The notes under the pieces were generated by a model, which ran no database searches, was not told where the DNA came from, and saw only the letters and a list, made by a program, of their open reading frames with translations. 64,000 nucleotides of DNA from Prosapia bicincta. Its lineage: Eukaryota; Arthropoda; Insecta; Hemiptera; Cercopidae. The stretch spans positions 350,090,082 through 350,154,081 of the forward strand of contig JBAIZL010000002.1 of assembly GCA_036971475.1 (NCBI GenBank), read 5' to 3'. This document shows positions 34,601 to 45,896 of this stretch, piece by piece. The position numbers were made by a program, and so were the translations under genes. Within the stretch, counting starts at the first letter, position 1, and every line of letters starts with the position of its first letter.

Positions 34601-35010
34601 CACGCGAAGACGGAATCAACAAAAACATAGTAAGATAGCTGTGTTATAATATCTTAAAACATAGCTGTTAAAGTATCACTTTAGGGTGGATCTCGTTAAA
34701 GAAATATGGTTACACTCGCGCCCCTCGGCGGGTTTGGTTGCACCAGTTTAAAAGTGTCACTTTATATGTTAATTTACCAAATATAAAAACAACTAATAAT
34801 TGATAATGATTATGCAACTGGAATACAAATTTATAATAGTGTATTATTTTTACCGAAAATACATGCAATCAAAGCAATCATGTATAATATTGAATTTTTT
34901 GTAATTTTTAGCCCTTAAACTTAAATTTTGCAAAATCCTTTCTTAATATTTGTCTACGTTATGGACAGAATATACCCTGACAATTTAACCCGCTACTCCT
35001 TGTATAAAAC

Positions 35011-36244
35011 CTGCCACTGTAGAGGAAGCCAACCCCAAACCCGAAGCAATAACGACATGTCGTATGTTAGGTCATCCCCCTTCTTCTAGGTAACCAGGGG
35101 AAAGCCTGGACAACGAAGGTGGATTTAGCCTGCTTTGGGAAGTCAAGCTGCTCAGATTTTCAATATTACAAAAAGGGTAAGACAATGAGTATGCACTGCT
35201 AATTATATTAGAGGTGGGATATAAATGCTATGATGTAAGTTTGGGAGTTTCACGAACCTTTTGTTGAACTTTTTTTTATTTTTTCGGAGTGTTTTTTCTT
35301 TAGTTTAACATCGTTTTATTTTGCGTTGTCAAGTAATAAATTCAGTAACCAAGAGAAAATAATACTCGTAACGTATAAAGTTGAAGTAGAAAAGTGATTA
35401 AATTTCAAGTTACCAAAATTAAATTTAAATGCTGTAAATCGTCGGGTTGAGAAAGTTTTAAAATAATTTAAATTCTAAAATTTAGGATTAAAGTCAGAAA
35501 ATAATAGGCATTATTAAGAAGAAATTTATAGAAAGTGAAACATTTTATTTGAAATAAATAACAACCTATAAAATTTAAAAGTTGAATTTGGGACAATGCG
35601 TATAACTGTCAAACCAAGCGTAAAAGTAGAGGGGCGATAACCAACTCAAACCAATGCTGGGAAATGAACGCCACTAAAATTTCTTTTAAAACAAAATTTA
35701 ATGGAAATTTCATGTTTTGAATTTAGTTTCTTTATCTTGTACGATTATTATAACATGAAGGCAAATGCGACGCCATGTTGAAATACTTCATGGAACCTAA
35801 ATGGCGGGAATGGAATGAGTCAGATATAAATAAATGCTAAGAAATAATATCAAAATTGTGAAAAGTATCTAAAACTTAAATAAGGATAATTTAAAAAAGT
35901 ACTAAAATTATTTGATAAATAAAATTATTATAATATTAAGTTGTTAATAGAAAATAAGAAAAGTGTTAAATTAGTTACAAATAAACAAGTCAGAAATAAA
36001 CAAAGTATAAAGTAGTATAGAAAGCTTAGATACAGGCAGTCGAAATAAGACGTTTTAAAATCATTTTTAATAAATTTGGAATTAAATAGATTCAGGATTA
36101 ACTTGATATGTTTTCAAAAAGTTTTTCATCTTTAAGGTTAAAGACAGGAAGTTACAAAAATTGAGGACAAAATTAAAAATAATTTTGCTAGACATTTTGG
36201 TAATTATCTAGGACAATAAATGTTTAAAAATAAATAAAAACCTA
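35011..36244. other. AT-rich sequence, nothing recognised
   Basis: A slightly GC-richer patch at 35030-35150 has no convincing frame. The rest is AT-rich without a visible gene. Confidence 0.45.
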
Positions 36245-36500
36245 CACAAAACTCACAAATTAATCATTTATTACTTATACGCGTTTCAATGCCCAAGTCA
36301 TCATCATCAGTGAGTGTTACTTTATGTAGTAAATTAAGCTCGATTGACTTGAGTGCCATATTTAAACAAATATTCTTTCAGCTTAGCCTGTGAGGTTATG
36401 TTAAAAATAAAAAAAAGAATTACACAAAACTCCCAAATTAATCATTTATTTCTCATACGCGTTTCAATGACCAAGTCATCATCATCAGTGAGTGTTACTA
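36245..36500. repeat. Direct duplicate of an about 75-bp segment
   Basis: The phrase tacacaaaactc(a/c)caaattaatc through gcgtttcaatg(c/a)ccaagtcatc to cagtgagtgttact occurs at 36245-36322 and again at 36420-36500 with few differences. It may be the end of a mobile repeat. Confidence 0.75.
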
Positions 36501-36504
36501 CTCA

Positions 36505-37430
36505 ACGTATAACTACTCAACAAATAAATGTTTGTTTACTCGGAGGTTACTTATTTATAAGTTTGACGTTTTGAAAGGAAATAGTGTTGTACATTCTTTA
36601 AGTCATCAACCATTTCAACTGAAATTGTAATTAGAAATATTTTTTTTTAATTACAGAATTAGGTTATGTATTAGCAACATATTAGGAAAGAAAAGAAAAT
36701 TTTAACTTTAAAATGTTTGAAGTTAAGTATTTGATATTTTTAAAATTTAAATATGGTGATTTTGTGATTTAATTCTGATTTTTAGGTATGGTCTTTAAAA
36801 TTTTTAAATATGTTTAATTTTATGATTATATTTTCAATTTCGAGTATGTATTATTTTTAATTTAGCTTTGATTTTTAAATATGTTTGTTTTACAGGGTAA
36901 TTTTTGCGTTTACAGGGTATGAAGTTATGGGTTTAAATATATATTTTTAAATTAATAATATTTATTCAGATAAGTTTTTTTTTTTTTGGTTGAAAGAAAA
37001 AACATAAAGTTTTTTAAAAGTTAATATTGAGTTTATTTGGTTAAAGAGTTGAACTAGGGAACTTGAGAAAAAGGTTTAATTTGTTATGAAAATTTTTCTT
37101 TGGGTAGAACAAGAAATGAATAAAATTATAAATTTATTAATACGTTTTTAAACTTGCACTTTGTAAACTGTGCTTGTTACTTATTTTTTCGAGAAAATAA
37201 AAAAAATTGTAACTTGCGAATTGAGTTCAAATTTCATTTTATAAAGCTACTTTTTTCGAAAATCCTAAGATAAAGCCCAAAGGGTTAAATCTAAGAGAGG
37301 TAGGGTTTTTAAATACACTGACTGGTTCTCTGACAGAAATTGCCAAGTATTATCACAGGTTCTGCTTTAGGTCAGAAAGGCTTTCAGAAAATTTTACCGG
37401 GGTCGGAAGACTGGCTGCTGTAGCAACATA
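36505..37430. other. AT-rich sequence, nothing recognised
   Basis: No coding signal seen; T- and A-runs predominate. Confidence 0.45.
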
Positions 37431-37431
37431 A

Positions 37432-37560
37432 AACACACAAGCTGCGCGCACACGCACACTCGAACGAACACACATATACCCGCACACGCACACACGAACG
37501 AACACACATATACCCGCGCACACACACACACAAAAGTGAATATACGCGCACACACGGGAA
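37432..37560. repeat. CA/CG-rich microsatellite
   Basis: Two near-identical stretches of cacacgaacgaacacacata followed by tacccgc, with CA and CGCA runs. Confidence 0.85.
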
Positions 37561-37884
37561 TACACTATCAGAAAATCTATTTTTATATTACTGTGAAACT
37601 TCACTTATTTCGTATTGGTAAGTCTTTAGGTTATCCAGTAAAACATCGGATTTATACACTATTCGTGTTAAATGTCTTCTGTGATAATCGTTCGTTCGGA
37701 CGTTTACTATCATACACTCAGTTAATCTTAGGTTTAACCTCTAAGACAAGGTTTATAGCATCCAACTATACCCAACCTAAGCATAACCTTAATCGAGCCG
37801 CTCTTTACGTATATGGAAAATGATTAGGCAATAACCATTTGTTATTCCCAAAACCCACTGTTACGTACTTTTCTTTAAATTAAA
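37561..37884. other. AT-rich sequence, nothing recognised
   Basis: An open frame crosses it, but it has no recognisable motif and overlaps the microsatellite. Confidence 0.4.
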
Positions 37885-38330
37885 TACAATTTAATTTAAC
37901 TATTGTAAATGCTTCAGAGAGGGACTCATTACCGGCAAACCTTTGTCCCTTGCAAGGTTCGGTACGGCACAGTTCATTTCATGACGTCGGTAAAACGACA
38001 TCCCTTCCATTACTCTCGACGTGACGTAGTTTCTCGTAAGTTCTAAGCAAGGCTCGGCTTAGATCACGCATATTTCCCGTTACGCTCTACATGAAGTAGA
38101 TATTTCTTTCTTGGCTTCTCCCGTCGTGTGGCGAAGATATTATTAGTATAAATAGTGACTATTTTGAAATATATGTGATTTCCCTTAAGTTACTTAGGTA
38201 AGTGATAAGTGCGTGACAGGGTGCACCCGAACAACTGACCGTCATCCGACAGGAAGGACTAGTGGTGGTACTTCGCCCAGTGAGGTGTGTGCGATAGCTG
38301 TTAACTTTTTTCATTTATTGAGTATTTAAG
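37885..38330. promoter_or_regulatory. GC- and CpG-richer island with TATA-like site, possible promoter or LTR
   Basis: CpG is clearly more frequent here than in the flanks (for example catgacgtcggtaaaacgac). A tataaata motif lies at about 38146-38153, and a cacccgaac stretch near 38223 recalls part of a retroelement primer site. No partner repeat was found, so it may be a host promoter or a solo LTR. Confidence 0.3.
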
Positions 38331-38633
38331 GTCCTCCGGAAAACTATGCCGTTACATGGCAAAATATTTAACACCCACATTTACCAACCGTTATTTCTAA
38401 AACCTCCCCATCTTCATTTTAGAAAATTTTACATCTTTAAAATCTACTGGTAAAATCCCAAGACCGCATCTGTTATTGTACAAAATCCTTACTTTTACCA
38501 CTTCTTTTTTTTAATGAATGATTTACTAGTTAAACTTCAGGTTCACAACATACAGTTACATTTATACAACAAATATAATAAATTTGGTTCAACATGGACA
38601 CATATACGGTACTGTACAGACCGAGATATAACA

Positions 38634-38730
38634 CGGCGTTTCTAGGCAACTTAGCGTCAGTCTCGGCGTTATGTAGGCAACTTAGCGTCAGTCAAGGCGT
38701 TATGTAGGCAATTTACGTCTGTGTTAGCCA
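38634..38730. repeat. Tandem repeat, unit about 31 bp, 3 copies
   Basis: The unit ggcgttatgtaggcaactta plus gcgtcagtc(a/t) is present three times, the last one degraded. Confidence 0.85.
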
Positions 38731-40299
38731 TGACACTATGAACCTGTGACTAAAGAGAACAACGTAAACCTGCTGTGATGTTGCTTTCAGACTACTTAGT
38801 TGAGCAATAATGCAAAAATCTAGAGCGGTGACACGATACTTGCAAATATCTGCCAAGTACAAATGTAAATAAAGATAAATAAATAAAGCTGCTCTAAGAA
38901 AAAAGCAATGTTTCAACTCAGTTGTCAGGACGGATGCTTGATGAGTTCATTTTTATTATGCTTTATTCCCATTAAATAATAAATTTGTGGATTTGAATCA
39001 AAAACGTTTAGCAAAATATTTTTGTCACGCCAAATAATACAGTTAATTTAGGCACTAATTTGCACTTATAATTATTGTAACATAAGTTATATTATAAAAT
39101 ATATTTAAATTTATGTCAGTTTTAATACCTGATACAAATTTAGAAACTGTTACAAACTTATTATTGAATAAACAATTGTGTTTAGTACACAAAATAACCT
39201 TGTCCAACCGTTCTGCAATACTTATTTTCAACTGCTCCAACTGCTTTAAACAGCTGCAACAATATTTCAATTCTCACATCTCTGGTTTTGTACGTTTCCT
39301 ATCTGTAGGCAGCTCACAGATCTTCTAATTTAAATCTACCTGTGTAGTCTTCCAGAGAAATTTAAAATTAATCCGATTTCATTCTTTTATCCATCGCCTG
39401 AACGTCACAGTTTGTATTAGTATAGGGAATTCCAGCGATAGTGGGTAGAGGGTAAAAGTGCTATAAGTGCTAGAATAATTTTTTTTCACAATATACGTAT
39501 ACTGTTGAATGAAAATGAATTTATTAACACTGTGAACAGTTTACCCAGGCGTAAAACTCTAGATACAAGAAGTTGTTTTGCAACTGAGATTCTCGTAAGT
39601 TGAGCGAATTGTCACGAATATACCCGAAGAACAAACACGACAGCTAATGCTAATAGCATCTTTCGTCTTCACTTAGCGGTCTTTTGAGGTTATGCTTGAC
39701 ACCCTTTTCACGTGTAATATCCTAAACATTCATATATGTATAGGTGATTTATTTAAGTGATACCTTATGATTTCATAGACATTTTTTTACTACTAAATTA
39801 TGTAAAATTCTGTAGTAGTAATTGAAAATGAATCTATAAGAAGAAATACATTATTTCTTAATACATGTACAGTAAATATACTATCTTTAAATTATATACG
39901 AAATTTATATACTGAGTTTAAAAATATAGACGAAAGAATGAACAATACTCTACTTATTTCGAAGCGTGGCTACTCAGAATTTTTCTATGTTAGTCGTTTT
40001 TGTCAAGTGTTTTACACATGTAAGTTATTGAAGAAATACTGTTTGTATATAAAGTAAATGCGACAGTCTTGTAACTTACCACAAGACTCTAATCACTGTA
40101 GACAAATAGAGGCCAACAGTTCTTAAAGGAATAAGAATGTGTACTCTTATTTGATTATTAGTTACTACAGAATACATTTGTTGAAGTTATTAAAATCAGT
40201 TAGAATTATTATTGTACTAAAAATATTAATGTTTATGTACAATAATAATTTATTAATAAACTTTTGCTATTACTTGCGACCAGACTTTTTTTAAACTAA
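38731..40299. other. AT-rich sequence, nothing recognised
   Basis: No coding region or structured repeat was recognised by eye. Confidence 0.45.
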
Positions 40300-41095
40300 A
40301 AGTTGTTAAATTGTTAACTTACACTTGGAGGAAACGTTTTCGTCTTACGACTTCTTCAGCCTCGTATTTTTGCTGCTAGGAATGCTGCAGTTGCGCTTCC
40401 TCGGTACCATTATTTTGAAAGTTAGAAGTGATGTGATCGAAGTGATGTGTGATCTGTGCCATGTTTGTTCATTTTAGATGTCATTTTATATGTGCTGCTA
40501 TGTCTATATATTTCATACTATTCTAGTATGTTTAATTTATGGCCTTTGTTAAATGTGTGGAGGTGGCTCATGTTATTTTCCATACTTTTGCATGAGTGTT
40601 TAGTGTCCATGAGGTAATTTGCGGAAGTTGATTCAATAGTGGTGTGCAGTATGCTTTTGTGTTCTTTAAATCTTTCAGCGAAAGATCTGCCTGTTTGTCC
40701 ATATAGAACTTATTGCAGTTGTTGCATTGTAGTTTGTGTACTCCTGGGTTATTGTATGTGTTGGTATGGTTGTTAATGAAGTCTGATAGTCATTTGGCTT
40801 TTATTTGTTGTTCTGTAAGCTACATTGTATCCTGCTTTTTTGAATTGGTGTGCTATTTTATTAGTGAGTTTGTTTATGTATGTGAGGGTGATGAATTTGT
40901 TTGTGTTCGTGTTTTTGTTGTTGTTGCTGTTCTTTTTGAGTATTTTTCTGTGTCGTTTGTCTATCAAATAATTGTCATATCCATTTTTGTGGGGTAAATA
41001 TTTGATTGTGTTTAGTTCCTCTGTGTAGTTAGTTGTGGACATAGGTATTTTATTTAGTCTGTGTAGTAAATGTTTGAATGCTGTGTGTTTATGTT
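40300..41095 (-). pseudogene. Penelope-like element, RT C-terminus plus GIY-YIG endonuclease (broken)
   Basis: The minus strand begins near 41092 with a HLLHRLNKIPMS segment typical of the RT thumb of Penelope-like elements. It continues through a Lys/Asn-rich linker, then shows a GIY-YIG-type start (GVHKLQCNNCNKFY near 40755-40705). The second half of the motif, followed by GRSFAERFKEH, is one base out of frame, so the catalytic block is split by a 1-nt deletion. There are stops at 40773 and beyond. GIY-YIG is the endonuclease that nicks target DNA in this class. The 5' part of the RT is missing. Confidence 0.78.
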
Positions 41096-41152
41096 ATATT
41101 GGGTGGTTCGATGAAATGTGTATCATTGTGTCTATCATGGTCGGTGCAATGT

Positions 41153-41382
41153 ATGTAACTGACTACATCTATGAGTAAGTAAAATACTATCAAGGTGCTC
41201 CATGACTCCCCACTCCAGTGTTCCTAGTTGAGAGTGGACGTTCCGGATGTCGATCTGCCTCGAACCGTTCTGTATAATGTTGAGTCTATCTTTATCCATA
41301 CACACCTAATAGTTAATGAAAGTGTAACGATGTGAGTATTACTTAAAGTACCTATCTTGTAACAGTGAATTCAGCTATTACA
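41153..41382 (+). repeat. Probable 5' LTR of a Mag-like Gypsy element
   Basis: It ends ...ttaca directly before gttggcgacgaaaat (41383 on). No second LTR exists in the window to confirm the borders; the left border is a guess at a tgtaac sequence. Confidence 0.4.
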
Positions 41383-41383
41383 G

Positions 41384-41398
41384 TTGGCGACGAAAATA
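41384..41398 (+). promoter_or_regulatory. Primer-binding site of the Mag-like Gypsy element
   Basis: The sequence ttggcgacgaaaat begins with TGG, as needed to pair with a tRNA 3' end. It resembles the TGGCGACGAGGAT-type sites of Mag-lineage elements. Confidence 0.55.
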
Positions 41399-41560
41399 AT
41401 TGGTTATGTTTAAAGTAAACTGTAATTAAAATGTAGCGGTCGTTGTATTCTAACCTCTATTGTATTGCACGTGGTCAAGTGTATGCCGTTAATGCAGGAA
41501 TTTATTGTCTATCGTAAGGTGTATGACATAAGACAGAAGTAGCAATATTAAAGTAAGAAA

Positions 41561-43390
41561 ATGTCAGGTCTAATAGGCAACATAGGTAAATTTGACGGTG
41601 CAGAGGAAACGTGGGAGTCGTACATTGAGAGATTAGAAATATTTATTGATGCAAATGATATAAAAGATAATAAAAAAGATAATATAAAAGATAAAAGATA
41701 AAAATTACACTGTTAACTGTAATGGGCCTTAAAAACATATAATTTATTAAAAAACTTATGTGTACCAGAAAAACCAACAAGTAAAACGTTTGATCAAATT
41801 GTACAGTTAGTACAAAAGCAATTAAACTCGAAGCCGTCAGTTATAACGGAACGGTACAAGTTTAGTTTGAGGGTTCAACGTGAGAATGAGTCAATTGGTG
41901 AAAATATTGTACAATTGAAGGAACTATCAATGCACTGTGAGTTTGGTGAGAAACTATCTGAATATTTCCGGGATAGACTAGTAAGTGATCTGAGGGATGA
42001 TGCTGTGAAGAAACGTCTGTCAAGTGAATTGGAGCTGACGTACGAGACTGCAGTGAAAATTGCAATAAATGTTGAGATGACTGACAGGGGAGCAGCCATG
42101 TTAGGGAGTTCAACAGCGACAGGAGACATGAAGATAGCCAAGCTGAGTTTCAACAACAGACAAGGGTCAATGTCGACACAAAACCAAGCGACTGACAGCA
42201 GCAGACAACATCAGGGTCGAAATCAGTAGCATTCGTCTTTTTATTGTAGGGGAGAGGAGAAGACAGTTTCAAGTGTTATTGTTGTGGCAAAGAAGGTCAC
42301 AAAGTTAATCAGTGTAAATTTAAAGGCTATAAGTGCAATAAGTGTCACAATGTTGGTCATTTAGCTAAAGTATGTAAGTCAGATAACAATGGCTCTTATA
42401 AAAATAACAAAGGTAAATATAGATTTAAGCAACATTACGTAAATATGTCGGAAATCAGGCATAGCGTAAATAATGATAATGAAGTATATGACTCAACTAA
42501 TATTTTTACTTTGAATAAAGTAGAGAAACCTAGTTACATTAATTACAGAGTAAAACCAATAACAGTAGAATTGGAAATAGAGAGCAAGTCATTAACTTTT
42601 GAAGTAGATAGTGGAGTATGTTTCTCAGTGATAAATGGACAATGCTACCAAAATTATTTTAGTCATATCGAACTAAAGGATACTAACTTGATCTTACGTT
42701 CCTATACCAATCAGCCGATAAAGCCCATAGGGAAATTGTCAGTCCAAGTAAAACATGAGTTAAAAGTAAAAGAGTTAATGTTATATATTATAGCTAATGG
42801 AGCAAACCCAAGAATGGGAAGGGATTGGATAAAAGAGTTGCAGGTTATAATTAAAATTCCTGACAGCTCGAGTAGTACTTACAATAACAACTCGCAGGTT
42901 CTTTGTAAAATATTAAGCAATGAATCGGAAATTGTAAATAAGTGGTATAACACATATCCTAGAGTCTTTACAGACAAACATGGTTGCTACACTGGAAAGC
43001 CAGTAAAATTAGAATTAAAAGAAAACACCATTCCTAGATTTTGTAAACCAAGAAATGTAACTTTTGCGTTAAAAGATAAGATAGAAACAGAGATTGATCG
43101 ATTAGTGCGGGATGGTATCCTAACTCCTGTTTGTAACAGTGAATGGGGATCACCTACAGTTCCAATAATTAAGAAATGTTTCGTTAGTAATAAACAGACA
43201 CCATATTCCTAGGGTTGAAGATTTATTCAATAGATTACAGAAGGGAGATACATTCTCCAAAATCGATTTGTCCCAGGCTTATCAACAAATTTGCTTAGTT
43301 GAGCAATCTCAAAAACTATGTACCATAAGTACAACCAAAGGATTATTTATGTATACAAGAGTCCCATCTAGTGTAGATTGAATCAAAGCT
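41561..43390 (+). pseudogene. Gypsy (Mag-like) gag, protease and RT start, 3' truncated
   Basis: Gag begins at ATG 41561 (MSGLIGNIGKFDG, ETWESYIERLEIF). It is broken near 41645-41705 by a small expansion of gataaaag-type repeats, is open again at 41867-42229, then has a stop and a frameshift. Two CCHC zinc knuckles follow at 42274-42390. The same frame (42445-43212) carries a retropepsin with VDSGVCFSVI near 42604, and the RT entry with WGSPTVPIIKK. A frameshift near 43190 precedes the first RT active-site strand (SKIDLSQAYQQI), and the homology stops at about 43380. The element is cut off before the YxDD box. Confidence 0.85.
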
Positions 43391-44148
43391 TTGATTCACC
43401 AATATTGCCATGTCTATTTCACTATGCATTTTGTAAATTCTATAGAAATAGGTCATTTAAAAAAAATGCTGTGTGTACCATATGAAAAAGCTTTATAGCT
43501 ACATTTTTGAAGAGAGATGATTTTTTAAAATGTCTACTTTTGAATATTATATTATTGTATTATCCTTTTGATTAGCATTCACATACCGGTATGTTAGATC
43601 GAGTTATGGAAGGTGGGAGCAATCCCGTATATGAACGTTCTATCATTTCTCTATAATTAGCATTAGAGTATGTTTACAATTATTTCTTTTTCTGTGTATT
43701 GTACTACACTCTAGATTCAATATTTGATACTACCTGGACAAAAAAAATGCTACAAAAGTACAAAGCCTCGGTTCTTTTGTTTGCAAGGTCTATGATTTGT
43801 CTCGCGTGTTAACGATCATTTTGTAGTTTTGTGGTATTTTACACTTTTCAATAGATCAAGGACAATAATTTTGTTCCCAAGTTGCATGATTTTGATAAAA
43901 ATAAATGTATAATTTTTATCAAATATGTTTGGCCACTGGAACCTAAAGAATTAGACTTTTTGAAAATATTTTTTGATAAAGATTTGATCAATAAAATTGT
44001 TACGGTAACCAACGAATATTATGCTTTTGTGATAATACTACTGTCTCCATTAATCAATAAAGTTAATTTTCTGTATTAGTAAAAATAGTTGAATTCTAAT
44101 TACCATTGAAAAACATTTGGTTATGGAAAAAACATACCAAAGTGACCC
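43391..44148. other. AT-rich sequence, nothing recognised
   Basis: One unremarkable open frame crosses 43882-44079, but it has no known motif. Confidence 0.4.
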
Positions 44149-44375
44149 TTATCGCATTAAGGCTCTCTCTGGAGTTTTGAGAAGTTCACAAAATGCTTGC
44201 CCCATCAGAGCTCTTTTGTTGGATAGACGAACATTGGCACCCACAAGCAAGAATCCTGCCCAGTTTGCTGGATGTCCAAAATTTTTAGTATGTTTAGTAT
44301 ATAAGATTTTACAGTCTGCATAGACTCTCCTAATGCTTGACTCACTCGCGAACCCTGAGCAGTAACAAGATCTTA
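44149..44375 (-). pseudogene. Fragment resembling TTC28 / CHAT-domain protein
   Basis: The minus strand reads QGSRVSQALGESMQTVK (about 44357-44307). After a 14-nt interruption that shifts the frame, it reads HTKNFGHPANWAGFLLVGAN and LSNKRALMGQAFCELLKTPE (44292-44158), then a stop at 44149. In TTC28-type proteins a very similar block closes the CHAT domain. An in-frame stop also lies upstream near 44375. It is best read as a decayed copy. Such genes contain TPR repeats upstream; none are seen here. Confidence 0.6.
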
Positions 44376-44379
44376 GAAC

Positions 44380-45896
44380 TTTTCTTATATGAATAAAATC
44401 TTCTTATACTTTTGTTAAAATAGACAATTACTTTATAAACAATAATACACCACAGAACACCAATACACCACAGAATCACATCAATACAGCTCACCTGAGC
44501 AACAGCTGTTTCCGTGACTCACAGCATTGAACAATGCACTGACTTAATGCGAAACGTGTCTGCTGAAAAATATCAGTAAGTATTGGTATTTTTTGCCAAA
44601 TTGATAACCAAGTATAGTTATAAGAAAAACCTAAAGATGCACAACACAAAAACTACAAGTTTTAAAATACTCTACTTTAACAACTGCAAATGGTGAAGAA
44701 TATCTATTTTCAGGCTTTTGTGAAAATTTTGCTTCTAGTTATTTTTAGATCTGGTTTCCCAAAATTTAGGCTACGATATGTGCCTAATTTTCAAAATTTT
44801 GTTTTATCTATATCATTTCAACCCTTTCCACTCAAAGAGCCTTATTTACATAATTATTAATTTCTTTTAGATATTCATATCTAATTTCGAAGACTAATAA
44901 TATTCCTTTTCAATCTTATACAACTAAAGAAGAGATTGACGTTAGATAAAACGAAAATATTTATTAACTAAACACATAAAATATAACCCAATTACTACAA
45001 TGAAATCAATTCATTTACTATATCGCATGGTGTACATCTTGGTTACAAGATATGAAATAAAAATGTACTTCTACAAAATCAGATGATTCTCCTAAATTTT
45101 TGATAAATATATTCATCAGAAAAAAATAATTGTAAAATAATTTTTGTTTGAAGAAAATGACTCTTTAGAACTTTAAAAAACGTTTTAGACCCATTTTTGT
45201 AAATAATACTATTATTCAGGTTAATCTAGTAAACAAAGTTAGATTGTTTACAATGCCTCAGATAAATAAACAACAAATTAAAAGCATTGGATGAAATGAT
45301 AATAAGAATAAAAATCAGGTAAATTTAACATGTTGACTGCGGCAGTGATGAATCATACCTGGCCATAAGAGGAACGATTTACCTCAAGGTGTTTTTTTAG
45401 CTAATGCCATACTGTTTTTCTTAGTGTTGTTGATAAATTTGTTGTAGAAATTCTTGTTAGGGCTCATTTTGTTCAGTTAGATATTAGCTTTTATAGAATA
45501 ATGTCTATTTCTAGTTATTGTTGCTGTAAGCTGACAAACAGTGTCTTAACCCTCCAGTGAAGGCACTGATTTGAAAACCAGAGGTGGCACACTGAGTTTT
45601 CCTCCAATCCACAAAAAATAGACACGGTAGCAAATAAAGTACATTTTATATTTTTGTATTTAACATAAGCATAAAATCATTTTCTTTACTTAAATACCTA
45701 CAAATAATTTTTTAAAAAATTTTAAAAAATTGCCTCTAAACCTAGCTTGAGATAGTAGCTGTTGTAAGTCCTAAAGTGTATTTTTGTATTTGTTTTTCTG
45801 CCATTCTTTTGTGTAATGATTGAACTGTTTATTCTCTCTGCCAATGGAATTTCTTAAATGTCACCAAAATCGTTCAGTCAATCATGTGTTTTGAGA
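44380..45896. other. AT-rich sequence left of the inverted structure
   Basis: A short duplication (caccacagaa(c/t)ac) occurs at 44449-44478. No gene is recognised. Local composition changes abruptly at about 45940, where the inverted arm starts. Confidence 0.45.

Larger units (their letters stand above)
31605..35010 (-). repeat. Dispersed repeat family R131, copy B (inverted)
   Basis: About 33850-35010 is the reverse complement of copy A (1355-2340), and about 31605-33440 is the reverse complement of copy C (54790-56515). The 131-bp tandem units lie between. Copy B is thus the only one here that holds all three segments. Compared with copy A it carries an extra stretch of roughly 160 bp at about 34480-34640 that includes a relic of the 84-bp minisatellite unit. 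No transposase is visible. Confidence 0.75.

Noticed and set aside
36353..36574. 73-codon frame at 36353-36574
   Set aside because: Crosses a direct duplicate of repeat sequence and has no recognisable motif.
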